Notes under the pieces: generated by a model | Databases searched by the model: none | The model's input: only the letters and a program-made list of their open reading frames with translations | What the model was told of the DNA's origin: nothing | Part shown: positions 1-8,559 of the stretch, one piece after another | Numbering within the stretch: position 1 is the stretch's first letter | How the letters are laid out: the number at the start of each line of letters is the position of its first letter | DNA from: Dunaliella salina | Taxonomy: Eukaryota > Chlorophyta > Chlorophyceae > Chlamydomonadales > Dunaliellaceae | Assembly: GCA_002284615.2 (NCBI GenBank) | Contig: MU069597.1 | Location: 188,610-201,749, forward strand | Length of the DNA: 13,140 bases | Direction of reading: 5' to 3' | Position numbers and translations under genes: made by a program

Positions 1-343
1 GTGTGCGCGCGCGCACATTTTGAGGGAAGCGAGGTTGCTTTCTCCCTGAAGACCCTCCCTGCTGTCTCAAATCTTAGCGCAGCTATGCAACTCGTTAAGA
101 GGTCAATTCAAATTCTAGCTTCTTTGGGCAACGGGTGTTTTTTCTCAAATCCCTTGAATTTATTCAGGAATCTACTGTGTGCTGTAAAATTGAGTTGGTT
201 AGTACCGCATCATAGACTCATTTGTAGGATGGTGCATTTCCCCAGTCCATACTTGTACGCTTTGTGCAGGTGTGGCATATTTAGAAAAAAACTTCCTCGC
301 AACTCTTCCATTTGCTGACCTGCTTGGTTGCACTTGTTTGCAG
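1..343 (+). other. Intron (3' part) of the histidinol-phosphate aminotransferase gene
   Basis: No stretch here matches the part of the enzyme that should precede the first visible exon. The segment ends in a pyrimidine-rich tract and a TTTGCAG acceptor at 337-343, directly before the first recognised codon. It is therefore read as the 3' part of an intron whose donor lies left of the window. Bases 1-18 alternate purine and pyrimidine (GTGTGCGCGCGCGCACAT), a Z-DNA-prone run of the simple-repeat type. The short open frames here show no recognisable protein. Confidence 0.75.
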
Positions 344-3300
344 GTGCGAGCGGTTTTGGAACTCCCAGTGCTAGTCGTTTTGGACGAGGCATACATCGAG
401 TTCAGCTCTGAGCCATCCAAGATTAAGTGGGTGCAGCAGTACGACAACCTGGTGGTGTTGCGGACGTTCTCGAAAAGCGCAGGTACAAGGTGGTGCTGAG
501 GATGTAATCAAAAAATGCAGGTGCAAGTGCTTAGCTTCTTTTTACTGCACTGCTCTGGAGCTGCAGGGCTGGAAAGGCTGGCATGCGCATCACTGTGTGG
601 GTCTCAGCGCATCACAGAAAAGCACTCCTGACCTCCTCCAGGTTACTGTTGATGCAGGAAATCCATTGAAACTTTGCAAAGATGCAACGTGATTGATTAT
701 TTGATGAATTGGAAGAGAAAAAGGGAGGCGTACTTTAGGAAACATACACCACAACAGCAAAAAAGGAATTATTGGAAAACCTGCTGCGTGATGAGCCATC
801 TGCAGGTGTCTTTTGCACCATCCCTGCTTGCATGCAGCTCTTGCTGGCCTGCGAGTCGGCTACGGTGCCTTCCCGCTGGGCATGGTGGAGTACCTGTGGC
901 GTGCCAAGCAACCATACAACGTCAGTGTAGCAGCAGAGGTGGCCGGCTGTGCTGCACTGTCTAACGTGGAGTACATGCATAATGTGAGTATTTTTGCCTT
1001 CTGAGAGATTGCTGCCCAATCTGAGGCGAGGGCATGGCATGCTATGCCGTGTGCAGTGAGCGCTTTGTGTCACATGCTCATGTGCTGAACCAAGGACAGG
1101 TTGTTGAAGGGTGTGCGGTTGACACGATGTTTAAGGGGATACCGTTGACGTGAGGTTTAAGGGGATACTGTTGACATAAGGTCAAAGGGGTCAACAACAC
1201 GTCACCTGAGTTCAGCACAGGTGCTGAGCCAATGACATGACATCAAAGGTGGTGCTCTTCAGTGTGTGAGAAAGCAGCTCAAGGAAGTGGATGGATGGAG
1301 CATACTTGATGTGGAAGTGGGAGTGCTTCTCTGAAACAGGGTTTGCTCCAGTAAGCAAGCTCACCAAGTGTGGCATGATGCATGCAAGAGGGCTTGGCTT
1401 TATCAAGGATTGCCCTTGAAGGGCCACCGTGGTGATTTGGTGAACTGATGAAGCCCAACTTCCAAACACTGACTTCATTCCTTTTTTGGCGAGTTACCAC
1501 GTTTTGACTGATCCTGAGATCAATACATTTCTAAATCAAGACTCGTACAGGTTTTTGAAATTTTTGTCTGAGTTGGTTTCAATTTCTGATGCTGGATGAG
1601 ATTGTTTCACCAGCAGCCGATCAGCCAGAGTCTCGGGCTGTAGGTCACCCTTGTGACCCTTATAACCCTTATAACCTTGAACTGATGAAGCCTTCTCTTC
1701 CTTCACCGACAAAGAGGGAGCATTGCTGTGAAATTTGTCTGCCTGTTTCTGGGCTTATGTGTGCTGCACGTCTTGTTGAGGAAAGCAATTTACTTCCACA
1801 ACACCACTGTTTTCTGGATACTTGTAAAACTGAATGTCTATTTTTCTCTGCTGTTTTGGATGAGTGTCCATCAAATGCCAGCCAGCCATCAATGTACCAG
1901 ACCTGCCCTCCCTTCCTTCCTTCTGTTTAGGTCAGAGAGCTTCTGGTCTCAGAGCGTGAAAACATGATGGCGCAGCTCAAGGCCATCCCATATTTGGAGC
2001 CCTACCCATCCCATGCCAACTTCATCCTTGCCAAGGTAGGAGTAATCACTGTTGCCAGCATTTGATTCTTGACAAGTCAAGGCAAGAAGAGAAAAGAAAA
2101 GAAGAGTAGGAAGCATGCTTGATCGTGCATGACATCACCTTGCTGGCGTAGGCTTTGTGGTCTCCAGCTGCGAGCCCCACACTGCAACTCGCTCTGCAGT
2201 TTCATATCAGAGGCTGTTGGCAATGGAAGCACTGGAATTCCTTTCCTGGTCTGTTTTCATAAATGCCAGGGCTCAACACAGATCTGCGCGCTGAGCTGCT
2301 GCAGCTTGACAACCAATTTGCAGTGAAGTCTGCCCAAATTGTTCGGTTGATGATGTGGAAAAGGACGGCGGCATGCATATTGCAGGATTGGGTCCGGAAT
2401 TGTTCCTCGGGCCTGCCTTGTTGCATTTGCAACTGCATTGTCGTGTTGCAAGACTGAACAAAGTTCCAGGCTAGCTTGTGCCTAGAGCATAGCCAAATCA
2501 AGCGTCAAATAACGGGGTTGGAGGACTGCTTTCACCCAGTGGGTGCGCAAGCCCTGTCTTTGCGCATCAAACTCCCTTCCTTATTGGTCTTAAATTGCAT
2601 CATGCAGCAGAAGGCCTTCCTCTACCCGACTTCACGCCAAACAATTGCTGATGAAAAAAACTGCTCCTGCTGACACTCTAGGTTGTTGGCCGAGACGCTA
2701 AGGACGTGAAGGACAAGCTTGCCAAAGAACATGGGATTATGGTGAGTCCAGGTCTTTGAAAGCATTTTGAGGTCTCCATGTGTAGCTGAGGGCCCAAGAG
2801 CTTGAGAATTTCGTTTGTAGCGCACCTGAATTCAAGGGCGCATGACTAAAGCCCCTGTGAATGCAAATTGTACCTTGCCCTCATCTTGAGGTCTAAGCAA
2901 GCTGCAATCAAATTGGTGTGGCCGGCTCATGTGAGCATACTATTGCGCATAATCTAGTGCAAGGATGCATCGACAAGTACTTGCGCGTCGAGCAAGCCTG
3001 ACGGCTGGATACAAGCATTTGCCCTGTGTCCTCATCAAGTGCAATATATGAAATTGCCACTGCACATTTGCTGTAATGCTTGATCGATTTAGCAAGCCAC
3101 CAATCCTGATAGACTGCTTATGAGGGAGCGCATGTGTACACACCTGCTCATCCTCTTGAGAAGCATGCTTTTTTTTTGCAGTTGCTGACATGCTTGCACT
3201 GAAAAGCTGCATGTACTACATGCGCGCTTTGGCGGAGCAAGGCACCATAAGAATTGTAGACAAAGCAGGCGAAGCATCTTTACTGATCTGGCTTTTACTG

Positions 3301-3426
3301 CAATCACAACGTTTTTCCCAGGTGCGCCACTACGCGAAGAAAGAGCTTAGTGGCTACGTTCGCATCAGTGTGGGCAAACCTGAGCACACGAGCGCCATAA
3401 TAAATGCCCTCAAAGCCATGGCTTAG
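344..3426 (+). CDS. HISN6: Histidinol-phosphate aminotransferase, C-terminal five exons (5' partial)
   Basis: Exons by frame and splice consensus: 344-482, 838-983, 1931-2035, 2682-2741 and 3322-3426, with TAG at 3424-3426. Together they encode 184 residues. The enzyme is a fold-type I, PLP-dependent aminotransferase that converts imidazole-acetol phosphate plus glutamate to L-histidinol phosphate; in plants and algae it is normally plastid-targeted. Visible motifs: [10 protein letters not shown] (residues about 11-20; the Asp pairs with the PLP ring nitrogen), VLRTFSK (Schiff-base Lys44, codon 473-475), [30 protein letters not shown] and [12 protein letters not shown] (Arg164, substrate-carboxylate Arg). 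Introns are 355, 947, 646 and 580 nt. Donors are GTACAA, GTGAGT, GTAGGA and GTGAGT; acceptors end TGCAG, TTTAG, TCTAG and CCCAG. Phases are 1, 0, 0, 0. The first intron interrupts the gene seven bases after the catalytic Lys codon. The family is usually 350-420 residues with its transit peptide, so about half is missing on the left. No frameshift is seen. Identity is secure; exact splice points are inferred. Confidence 0.96.
1118..1195 (+). repeat. Three 26-bp tandem repeats in an aminotransferase intron
   Basis: Three head-to-tail units of 26 bp start at 1118, 1144 and 1170. Each begins GTTGAC and continues with a purine-rich half (TTTAAGGGGATAC in the first two, a diverged version in the third). 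The array lies inside the 947-nt intron 984-1930. No function is visible; it looks like a small minisatellite. Confidence 0.85.
1647..1678 (+). repeat. Short CCCTTATAA tandem microrepeat
   Basis: Two exact 9-bp units, CCCTTATAA, at 1657-1665 and 1666-1674, are flanked by imperfect versions (ACCCTTGTG before, CCTTGAA after). They lie in the same 947-nt intron, which otherwise shows nothing recognisable. Confidence 0.6.
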
Positions 3427-3526
3427 AGTGCCTTTTGGTTGGGGTTTTCATTCAACTTCAGGCTTATACACGCAAGTGCTGTACCTGCATGCAACATGGG
3501 CAGCTTAGCTTAAACAAGGAGGTGCC

Positions 3527-3531
3527 TGTAA
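3527..3531 (+). promoter_or_regulatory. TGTAA poly(A) signal of the aminotransferase gene
   Basis: TGTAA occurs about 100 nt after the stop codon, in a region with no further open coding. TGTAA is the dominant poly(A) signal in core chlorophyte nuclear genes, with cleavage usually 10-20 nt downstream. This puts the likely transcript end near 3545. The placement fits and supports the green-algal reading. Confidence 0.65.
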
Positions 3532-3545
3532 CTGAATAATTCCAA

Positions 3546-4434
3546 TTTGGAAGCATTGCATAAAACTCAGTCACGACGTTTCAGGCAAACTGACACAAAC
3601 ATGGCTAACCATGGGAATGACGTAGGAAAGGAAAAGAAAGGTTTACATGGCTCTACTTGCCTGCAAAGGCCGAAAAGCTGAAGCAAAAAAGGGACCACAA
3701 ACAGACCAGAAAAGAGAAGGAAAGAAAAACTACATAGGCAAAGAATCCCTCCATACATCAGCATCCTCCACACTGCATTCAACAGAGCCAAACATACAGG
3801 GACCCTTGGCGCAATCCAGCCTCCTCCCAAAAGCTTCACGTCTGAGCTCGTAGGCCTCTTGCCGCGCTCAATTCTCAGCAACAACAAACAACAAATTAAG
3901 AAAAATAAAGGATCTGTACATGTGCATCCTACCAAATCACATCCACGCAGCAATGTAAAAATTGGCTCTTGTAAACCTGGGTTGGCTTCACCCCTGGATT
4001 ACGACCCTAGTCACCTCCACAACTGGAGTGAACACCCTTGAGACAGGGTCTTCGGAGCAATCCATTATGCTTCCTCGTCCAAATGTGTCATCCAGTTTAT
4101 GATGACCATGTGGTGTGCCCTACCCTTAACCGCGCCATTTACCATGCAATACAAGAAACTGACACAAAAGCAACCTCCACGTTCTTACCAAGCTGGGGAG
4201 GACTGATGGGCACAAATCCATGATCTAAACTCCATATTGCTCACCCTTGCCTCTGTTGCACATTGGGAACCATGCCCTCAGCGACCCTCAACTGTGTCCC
4301 TCCCCCCTTCTGGGTCAGCCAGGAATTGTGTGGTGCTTTCAGTGCTGCATAGCTATTGGATACTCTGCTAAGGAATTGTGCAGCGCACCCACGTCGGAAT
4401 ATTGTTTTTTTTTTTTTACCAGCCCAGTTCCTTC
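3546..4434. other. Intergenic stretch with no recognisable gene
   Basis: A/G-rich tracts occur at about 3625-3642 and 3706-3729; the second leads into a diverged copy of the CGTAGGCAGAG repeat (3733-3755). A minus-strand TGTAA (TTACA on the plus strand at 3643-3647) could end a convergent minus-strand transcript, but no exon of such a gene was identified. Open frames of up to 128 codons exist on the minus strand (3567-3953) and shorter ones on the plus strand (for example 4038-4223). None shows a known domain or convincing splice-bounded coding. A T13 run lies at 4404-4416. Confidence 0.6.
3733..3755. repeat. Diverged copy of the CGTAGGCAGAG dispersed repeat
   Basis: Reads CATAGGCAAAGAATCCCTCC, then ATA. 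It matches the copies at 5031-5053 and 6341-6363 in most positions and, like them, follows an A/G-rich tract. The match to the 5031 copy continues for a few bases (ACATCA). Confidence 0.65.
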
Positions 4435-4735
4435 TGATTACCTGGTTATCATGAAAATGCGATTTATAAAGAGGCAATTCCAATTCGGGTTAGTAATCAG
4501 TGATTACTATGAACAAATCACAAGTGATCGGACAGGTAATATAGTAACCGCCATGTATTCTAGTAATCATGTTTTCACATCAAACAGGCTTGCAGATTCT
4601 GGACTACTAGGAATTAGGTACTTAAGGTGGATACCGTCTTTTGAGCGATTTCTGCCTGCGGTAGAAATTGCTTTACTCAGTGATTACCATCATGTTTCCT
4701 ACTAATCATGACATCAAAATGGCTTACAAAATGTC
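4435..4735. repeat. AT-rich cluster of TGATTAC / GTAATCA motifs
   Basis: This segment is richer in A+T than its surroundings and repeatedly carries TGATTAC or its complement: at 4435, 4492, 4501, 4562 and 4681, plus a related ACTAATCATGA near 4700. Positions 4492-4508 form a palindrome of two 8-bp arms around one G (AGTAATCA-G-TGATTACT). The two ends, each TGATTACC followed by ATCATG and AAAATG, are similar in direct orientation about 250 bp apart. It may be a small degenerate mobile element or AT-rich filler; no target duplication was found. Confidence 0.4.
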
Positions 4736-4861
4736 GATTCCTGGAAACCAGGCAGTCATGCTGGTGGTATGGCAAGGCGGGGAGCCAATGTGGTTTTCGG
4801 GTGAGAATGTGCGTAAGTTTCCGATTTTCAATTTTCGTTTGAAAATGGAAATGGAAATGGA

Positions 4862-4990
4862 ACTCCCACCCGCAAGGCCATCACCTGTCCATTTGACGCG
4901 CTGCATTGACACAGCAATGACCTTGGTGTTCTGCATGCCCAGATCTGCGGGATCAGACAGGCGGATGGGCCACTTTGTGGCGTTGACCAT
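4862..4990 (-). other. Possible orphan exon or gene fragment
   Basis: On the minus strand this stretch is open and rich in G/C at third codon positions, unlike the AT-rich flanks. It contains LGMQNTKVIAVSMQRVKWTG, bounded by a possible acceptor (CCCGCAG, then ATCTGGGC) and a possible donor (ACAG, then GTGATG). No family was recognised. The plus strand is also open through this interval, so the strand is uncertain. The (AAAAG)n tract at 5001-5026 lies beside it and would read as a polypyrimidine tract on the minus strand. It may be a leftover exon captured by a mobile element. Confidence 0.25.
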
Positions 4991-5000
4991 GTCCAATGCA

Positions 5001-5026
5001 AGAAAAGAAAAGAAAAGAAAAGAAAA
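5001..5026. repeat. (AAAAG)n microsatellite
   Basis: Five consecutive AGAAA-type units directly precede the CGTAGGCAGAG repeat at 5031. Similar but shorter A/G-rich tracts precede the other two copies of that repeat. An AAGAAAAG-type tract also occurs alone at about 2085-2105 in an aminotransferase intron. Confidence 0.85.
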
Positions 5027-5030
5027 CCAA

Positions 5031-5053
5031 CGTAGGCAGAGAAACCCTCCCTA
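5031..5053. repeat. CGTAGGCAGAG dispersed repeat, copy 2
   Basis: This 23-bp copy differs from the copy at 6341-6363 by one base (ACCCTCC here, ACTCTCC there). Both lie in the same orientation 1.31 kb apart and bracket the small minus-strand gene 5782-6177. They could therefore be shared parts of, or borders of, a mobile element. Confidence 0.75.
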
Positions 5054-5696
5054 CATCAATTAAGGAAAAGGGGCCACATAGGTGCGCAGACCGTATGACC
5101 CTCCCACCACAATGCAAGCTAGTGGCATCATTGGTCAAGTATATGAAGGTTACAAGGTTACAAGGTAAGATTTAGCCTTCAGCCATGAAGTCTGGCTGCT
5201 CAGCTTTCCCTAGAAAACCAAGTGAATGCAGTATAACACACAGGCAGGGGAAAAAACACAGGTGAAAAGCAGGCATGTAAAAAAGAAACATGGCAGTGTC
5301 TGCATGTAAGGCAGAAAAGCAAGCAGCAAAAAGGGAGCATGCAAAAAAGAAGTAGCTCGAGTTATTCGATNAAGTGCACAGTCTGTCATCATGCTCAGGT
5401 AGCATGCACACGAATACAGGTTTCCACAGTACTCAACCAAGCCCAGAAAATTGCCATGTATGCACAGAGCTGGCGCGTGTTCTGCCCACAAGGGCAAGCA
5501 GTATGCAGTTCAGCGCTCAAACCACAAAAGAAAACAGCGCACTCACAAGCGCCCACGGCCGAGTGACCTCAAGTGAATTCTGTCTACATGGACCCCAAGG
5601 TATGTGAGCCCGGGTTCCCTCACACATTGTGCACCATGCAGCACGCNCACACACTATGAACTGCCCTCAGACACGGCCCCTCGTGAGTCCCCTGCC
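5054..5696. other. Non-coding stretch with ambiguous bases
   Basis: No recognisable gene was found. An 8-bp AAGGTTAC motif is tandemly repeated near 5146-5165, giving two minus-strand TGTAA words of unknown relevance. Ambiguous bases are at 5371 and 5647, with another just beyond at 5747. Short frames in all phases look random. Confidence 0.6.
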
Positions 5697-5701
5697 TTAC
5701 A
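5697..5701 (-). promoter_or_regulatory. TGTAA poly(A) signal for the small minus-strand gene
   Basis: TTACA on the plus strand is TGTAA on the minus strand, 80 nt downstream of the stop of the frame 5782-6177. The distance is usual for a green-algal 3' UTR and is the main independent support that this frame is transcribed. Confidence 0.45.
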
Positions 5702-5781
5702 ATGCCAGCTTGACCCCCGAGCTACATACCACAAGCCTCAGTGTGGNCCTCACTAAGCCCACTCCACACCTCATTCATTCA

Positions 5782-6177
5782 TCATGTTCGGGCTTGGCTC
5801 ACAGCTTGCTCGTGTGCACGCTCTTGATGCTCGCACTCCCTTTGCCTCTTCCTTTCCTTCTCGCGCCTGCGCTTGAGTTGACGGAATGTAAGTGAGGGCG
5901 CGGGGATATCCTCAGGGTACTGTGTCGGCAGTGGACCTCCATGTTTTAGCCATCCAACCAGCACGCAGGCAAAAAGCTGCTGTTCTTCCAAGGTAGGGAG
6001 GCTCATTGGGTGCTGAGGCAAACACTGTAGCAAATTGGTTATGATGTTGGAATCCAGAGTGTTGCGGCCGCTGAAGAAGGCCCAGTCCTCCGGATGCAGC
6101 AACCTCCTCAAAAACCAATCGAAGTCATCACTAGTGTAGGAGCTGCCATGCTGGTCATTGCTGTGATTAGCTGCCAT
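5782..6177 (-). CDS. Unknown 131-residue protein with basic, charged C-terminal region
   Basis: An ATG-to-stop frame of 131 codons; no family was recognised. Residues 1-15 are polar. Residues about 15-80 look like a folded domain, with hydrophobic and aromatic positions (DDFDWFLRRLLHPEDWAFF, then NIITNLLQCLPQ, then EEQQLFACVLVGWLKHGG). From about residue 98 the protein turns strongly basic and helical (RQLKRRREKERKRQRE), like a nuclear-localisation or nucleic-acid-binding coiled segment. There is no signal peptide or membrane segment. A minus-strand TGTAA lies 80 nt past the stop. Near-identical 23-bp direct repeats flank it at 5031 and 6341, so it could belong to a mobile element. It could also be the last exon of a longer gene, since the start is only the first ATG. 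It may be spurious. Confidence 0.45.
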   Translation of the reverse strand: MAANHSNDQHGSSYTSDDFDWFLRRLLHPEDWAFFSGRNTLDSNIITNLLQCLPQHPMSLPTLEEQQLFACVLVGWLKHGGPLPTQYPEDIPAPSLTFRQLKRRREKERKRQRECEHQERAHEQAVSQART

Positions 6178-6621
6178 CGTAGAAGCCTGAACTTAGCTCC
6201 CCAAACCCCCCCCCGACCACGGGCTTAGGGCACTCAGCTCCCCCAAGCGTAGGGCACGAGAGGCTGCTTACATCTATTTTTCCCCAACTATTTCATTTTT
6301 TTTCTTATCTATTGTTCAAGTATACGAAAAAGGAAAACTACGTAGGCAGAGAAACTCTCCCTAAGGGGAGTTTCTCAGCTTCGTAATTTTTCCTTCTCTT
6401 TTCTTTCTCGCTGAATTATTGTATGCACACAACTCTCTTTACCTTTTCCGTATTTCCTTGCGCCAATTTTCCCTCTAACCTGAAATGTCTATCGCACCCT
6501 TTTTTATACTTATTTTTTGATACTTCATGTACTTTTGAACTACTACCATAGAGGTGACCACTTTCTAAAACGCCTCTGATGCCTCTGACACCTGTTCTGT
6601 TGTTTAGCTTAGCAGTTATAC
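6178..6621. other. Upstream region of the small gene, with a hairpin
   Basis: Nothing coding was recognised. A C9 run lies near 6209 and a T-rich stretch near 6280-6310. The third CGTAGGCAGAG copy at 6341-6363 is followed by an inverted, diverged version of itself (about 6365-6394), making a hairpin. This segment could hold the promoter of the minus-strand frame, but no promoter element can be named. Confidence 0.5.
6333..6394. repeat. CGTAGGCAGAG repeat, copy 3, arranged as an inverted repeat
   Basis: The inner arms are GAGAAACTCTCCC (6349-6361) and GGGGAGTTTCTC (6365-6376), pairing with one bulged base over a very short loop. Pairing continues outward imperfectly, GGAAAACTACG against CGTAATTTTTCC. 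Arms of about 28 bp in total suggest terminal inverted repeats brought together, or a foldback element. Confidence 0.7.
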
Positions 6622-6660
6622 CGTCAGAACTTTCCTGGAACGCCTGCAGACCGTTTGAAG

Positions 6661-6702
6661 CGTTTGAAATACGTTTGAAAATTTTCAAACGCATTTCAAA
6701 CG
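6661..6702. repeat. 42-bp near-perfect palindrome
   Basis: CGTTTGAAATACGTTTGAAA plus A is followed immediately by its reverse complement with one mismatched pair. A second inverted repeat with 12-bp perfect arms and a 4-base loop (TTGATTTCAAAC, GCAT, GTTTGAAATCAA) follows at 6710-6737. Confidence 0.9.
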
Positions 6703-7853
6703 TGTGGGGTTGATTTCAAACGCATGTTTGAAATCAAATGTTTCAAACGCTCTTCAAACGCTATTCTCGAACAAAATTGGTCAAACAAAATTGAAAGGTC
6801 TCCAAAAATATCTTTGAATTCGGAGGGCCCTCCATTTGGTCCTGGCTGCAGGAGAGTTCTCAGATCTCAGATCAGTCTTTTTAGGAATTAATAGTGATGG
6901 AAATGGGTTTTAAAACAGGTGAGCGCGCCAAGTTGGCTGGTGTTTGATCACCCAAGGATGTCGTGGTGATGGCGTGTACTACTGCAGGACCTACAATTTA
7001 GACTTTAACATAGAATGTCTATTTCAAACCTTTGCAGCTGAGCTTGCGATTGTTTAAACTCAAAACGGTTCACTTGAAAAGGATTGATGGCAGTGAAAAA
7101 AAGGTGAATTGTAAGGAGTACAAACCTTTTCCTAGACCAAAACTACCGACAACCACCAGAGCTACATCTAGACTCCAGGCAAGACCAGGTGTTGGCTGGC
7201 TTCGAGGACCAAGGACCCCACTTGCCCATTGCAAAAAATTACGCTTTTTCCGCAGCCTGCTGTCATGAACTTCTATATTGAATATACAGTGAATAAAGGG
7301 CCTATGCTGGACACTTATGGTGCATTCAGGCAGTACCCTATCACTTGCAAGGTCCAGTGACTATCTAGGGGCAACCACACTAATGTTTGCGTCAAATTTT
7401 TTTAGCTACATTTGGCTGATTCCAGCCGATCGGACGCATTTGGCTGATTTCAGCCAATCAATTGCTTCGGCCACATTTTTTCCAATTCAGGCCCAGCTTC
7501 GGCATGTTCTTATGCCATGCAACTTTCTCAGGGGGTGTTGGCTGCCTCCAGGGAATGCCTGCACCTGATGTGGATAACTAAATCTGAATGTGCTAAAAAA
7601 TTTGCTGAAGGGGAAGCACAAATCACGAAGATAGCACTACTAGTGCAATAGAATTATAACACATAAATGTTTATTCTTAACGTTTAATGGTGTTACCTCG
7701 CAAAACAGTCCGAAGTAAGGGCCGAATTTTTTGTTTGGAGTGCGTTTGATGCGTTTAACACCAAACGCGCGTTTGAAGTGCGTTCGAAACGTTTGAAATC
7801 AAGCGCGCATTTATAGTGTTTGATCTCAAACGCTTTTCAAGCGCTCAAATTTT

Positions 7854-7871
7854 AAACGCTCATGAGCGTTT
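7854..7871. repeat. 18-bp perfect palindrome in the right repeat cluster
   Basis: AAACGCTCATGAGCGTTT equals its own reverse complement. It lies inside the right-hand GTTTGA-rich cluster and belongs to the same presumed mobile element. Confidence 0.9.
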
Positions 7872-7957
7872 GATTGGTAAAATTTCAAACGCATTTCAAA
7901 CGCGTTTGATTTCAAACGTTTCAAACGCTCTTCAACCATGCCCTGAAAGTTCTGACG

Positions 7958-8559
7958 ACGTTTGAACTAATGGCTCCTATCTTGTAAACCTTGCAATCCT
8001 TGTGCTAAGTTGATGGCAAATGCTAGCAGACAGAAGACGGGAGGCTGGAGACTCACACTTGAAGTGTAATATCACGAAAACGTGTGCTGGAAGCAGTGGT
8101 GCACACAATGAGCACAATTAAAGTCACACATTGAAGAAAGCAATTTGGTGAAAGGGAAAGAACTTGACCCACCAACACCCAGGAAAACTTCCATTTAACC
8201 ACCTAGCGTATACTTCCTACTGTAGCACACCTTCTTGTCACTTTATTGAAAAAATAAGTTGAGACTCTCAGTGAAAGAAAGCACTAGTCCCCCAACATAA
8301 AAATGAGGCACACATTCGTATTAAGTTCATTTACTCAACTTTTTCCAAATGAATCAGGATGGGGTCAAAGAAAGGCGGAGCATCCTGAGGAACACAAGAT
8401 CAGTGCAGATCATGCCTGTTACCCAGCTCAAAGCCTGAAATACGCTTTGGCAATTGAGTAAATGTACAAATGAATGATCCCTAGATGCAACAAAATTGGC
8501 TGTAGCAGTGCTTCTGCTGCGTGAGGATGCCTGGAGTCTCCCAGATGGAGTGAGAGAAC
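7958..8559. other. Intergenic region downstream of the transporter gene
   Basis: This includes whatever 3' UTR the minus-strand transporter has. No minus-strand TGTAA (plus-strand TTACA) was found between 7600 and the stop at 8560; the closest variant is TGTAC near 8465. The transporter's poly(A) site therefore cannot be placed. No coding feature was recognised. Confidence 0.6.

Larger units (their letters stand above)
6622..7957. mobile_element. Probable non-autonomous mobile element with GTTTGAAA-rich inverted-repeat ends
   Basis: An exact 13-bp sequence, CGTCAGAACTTTC (6622-6634), recurs inverted at 7945-7957. Next to each copy is a dense cluster of GTTTGA / TCAAAC motifs in both orientations: about 9 in 6652-6760 and 11 or more in 7740-7935. 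The clusters also share a direct match (ATTTCAAACGCATTTCAAACG, then TTTCAAACGCTCTTCAA, at about 6680-6757 and 7876-7936). The 0.95 kb between them has no recognisable transposase. Terminal repeats plus subterminal short repeats fit a non-autonomous DNA transposon; two separate copies of a small palindromic MITE is the alternative. No clear target-site duplication was seen, so the ends are tentative. Confidence 0.55.

Noticed and set aside
483..540. Apparent copy of the first aminotransferase donor (GCAGGTACAAGG compared with GCAGGTGCAAGTG near 514)
   Set aside because: The match is only about 12 bases and contains the common GCAGGT word, so it is not enough to claim an exon-edge duplication like those in the transporter gene.
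3643..3647. Minus-strand TGTAA as the end of a convergent gene
   Set aside because: A 5-base word is expected often by chance, and no convincing minus-strand exon was found upstream of it. It is kept only as a remark.
3567..3953. 128-codon minus-strand frame rich in Leu, Phe and Cys
   Set aside because: The hydrophobic look comes from translating the complement of A/G-rich tracts. No family motif, and splice edges are not evident.
4247..4705. 152-codon plus-strand frame
   Set aside because: It runs through a T13 tract and the AT-rich TGATTAC cluster, and its composition looks random.
6650..7960. Possible CRISPR-like array because of regularly recurring GCGTTTGAAA motifs
   Set aside because: The repeats are short, occur in both orientations, have irregular spacing and no uniform spacers, and lie in a spliced eukaryotic genome.
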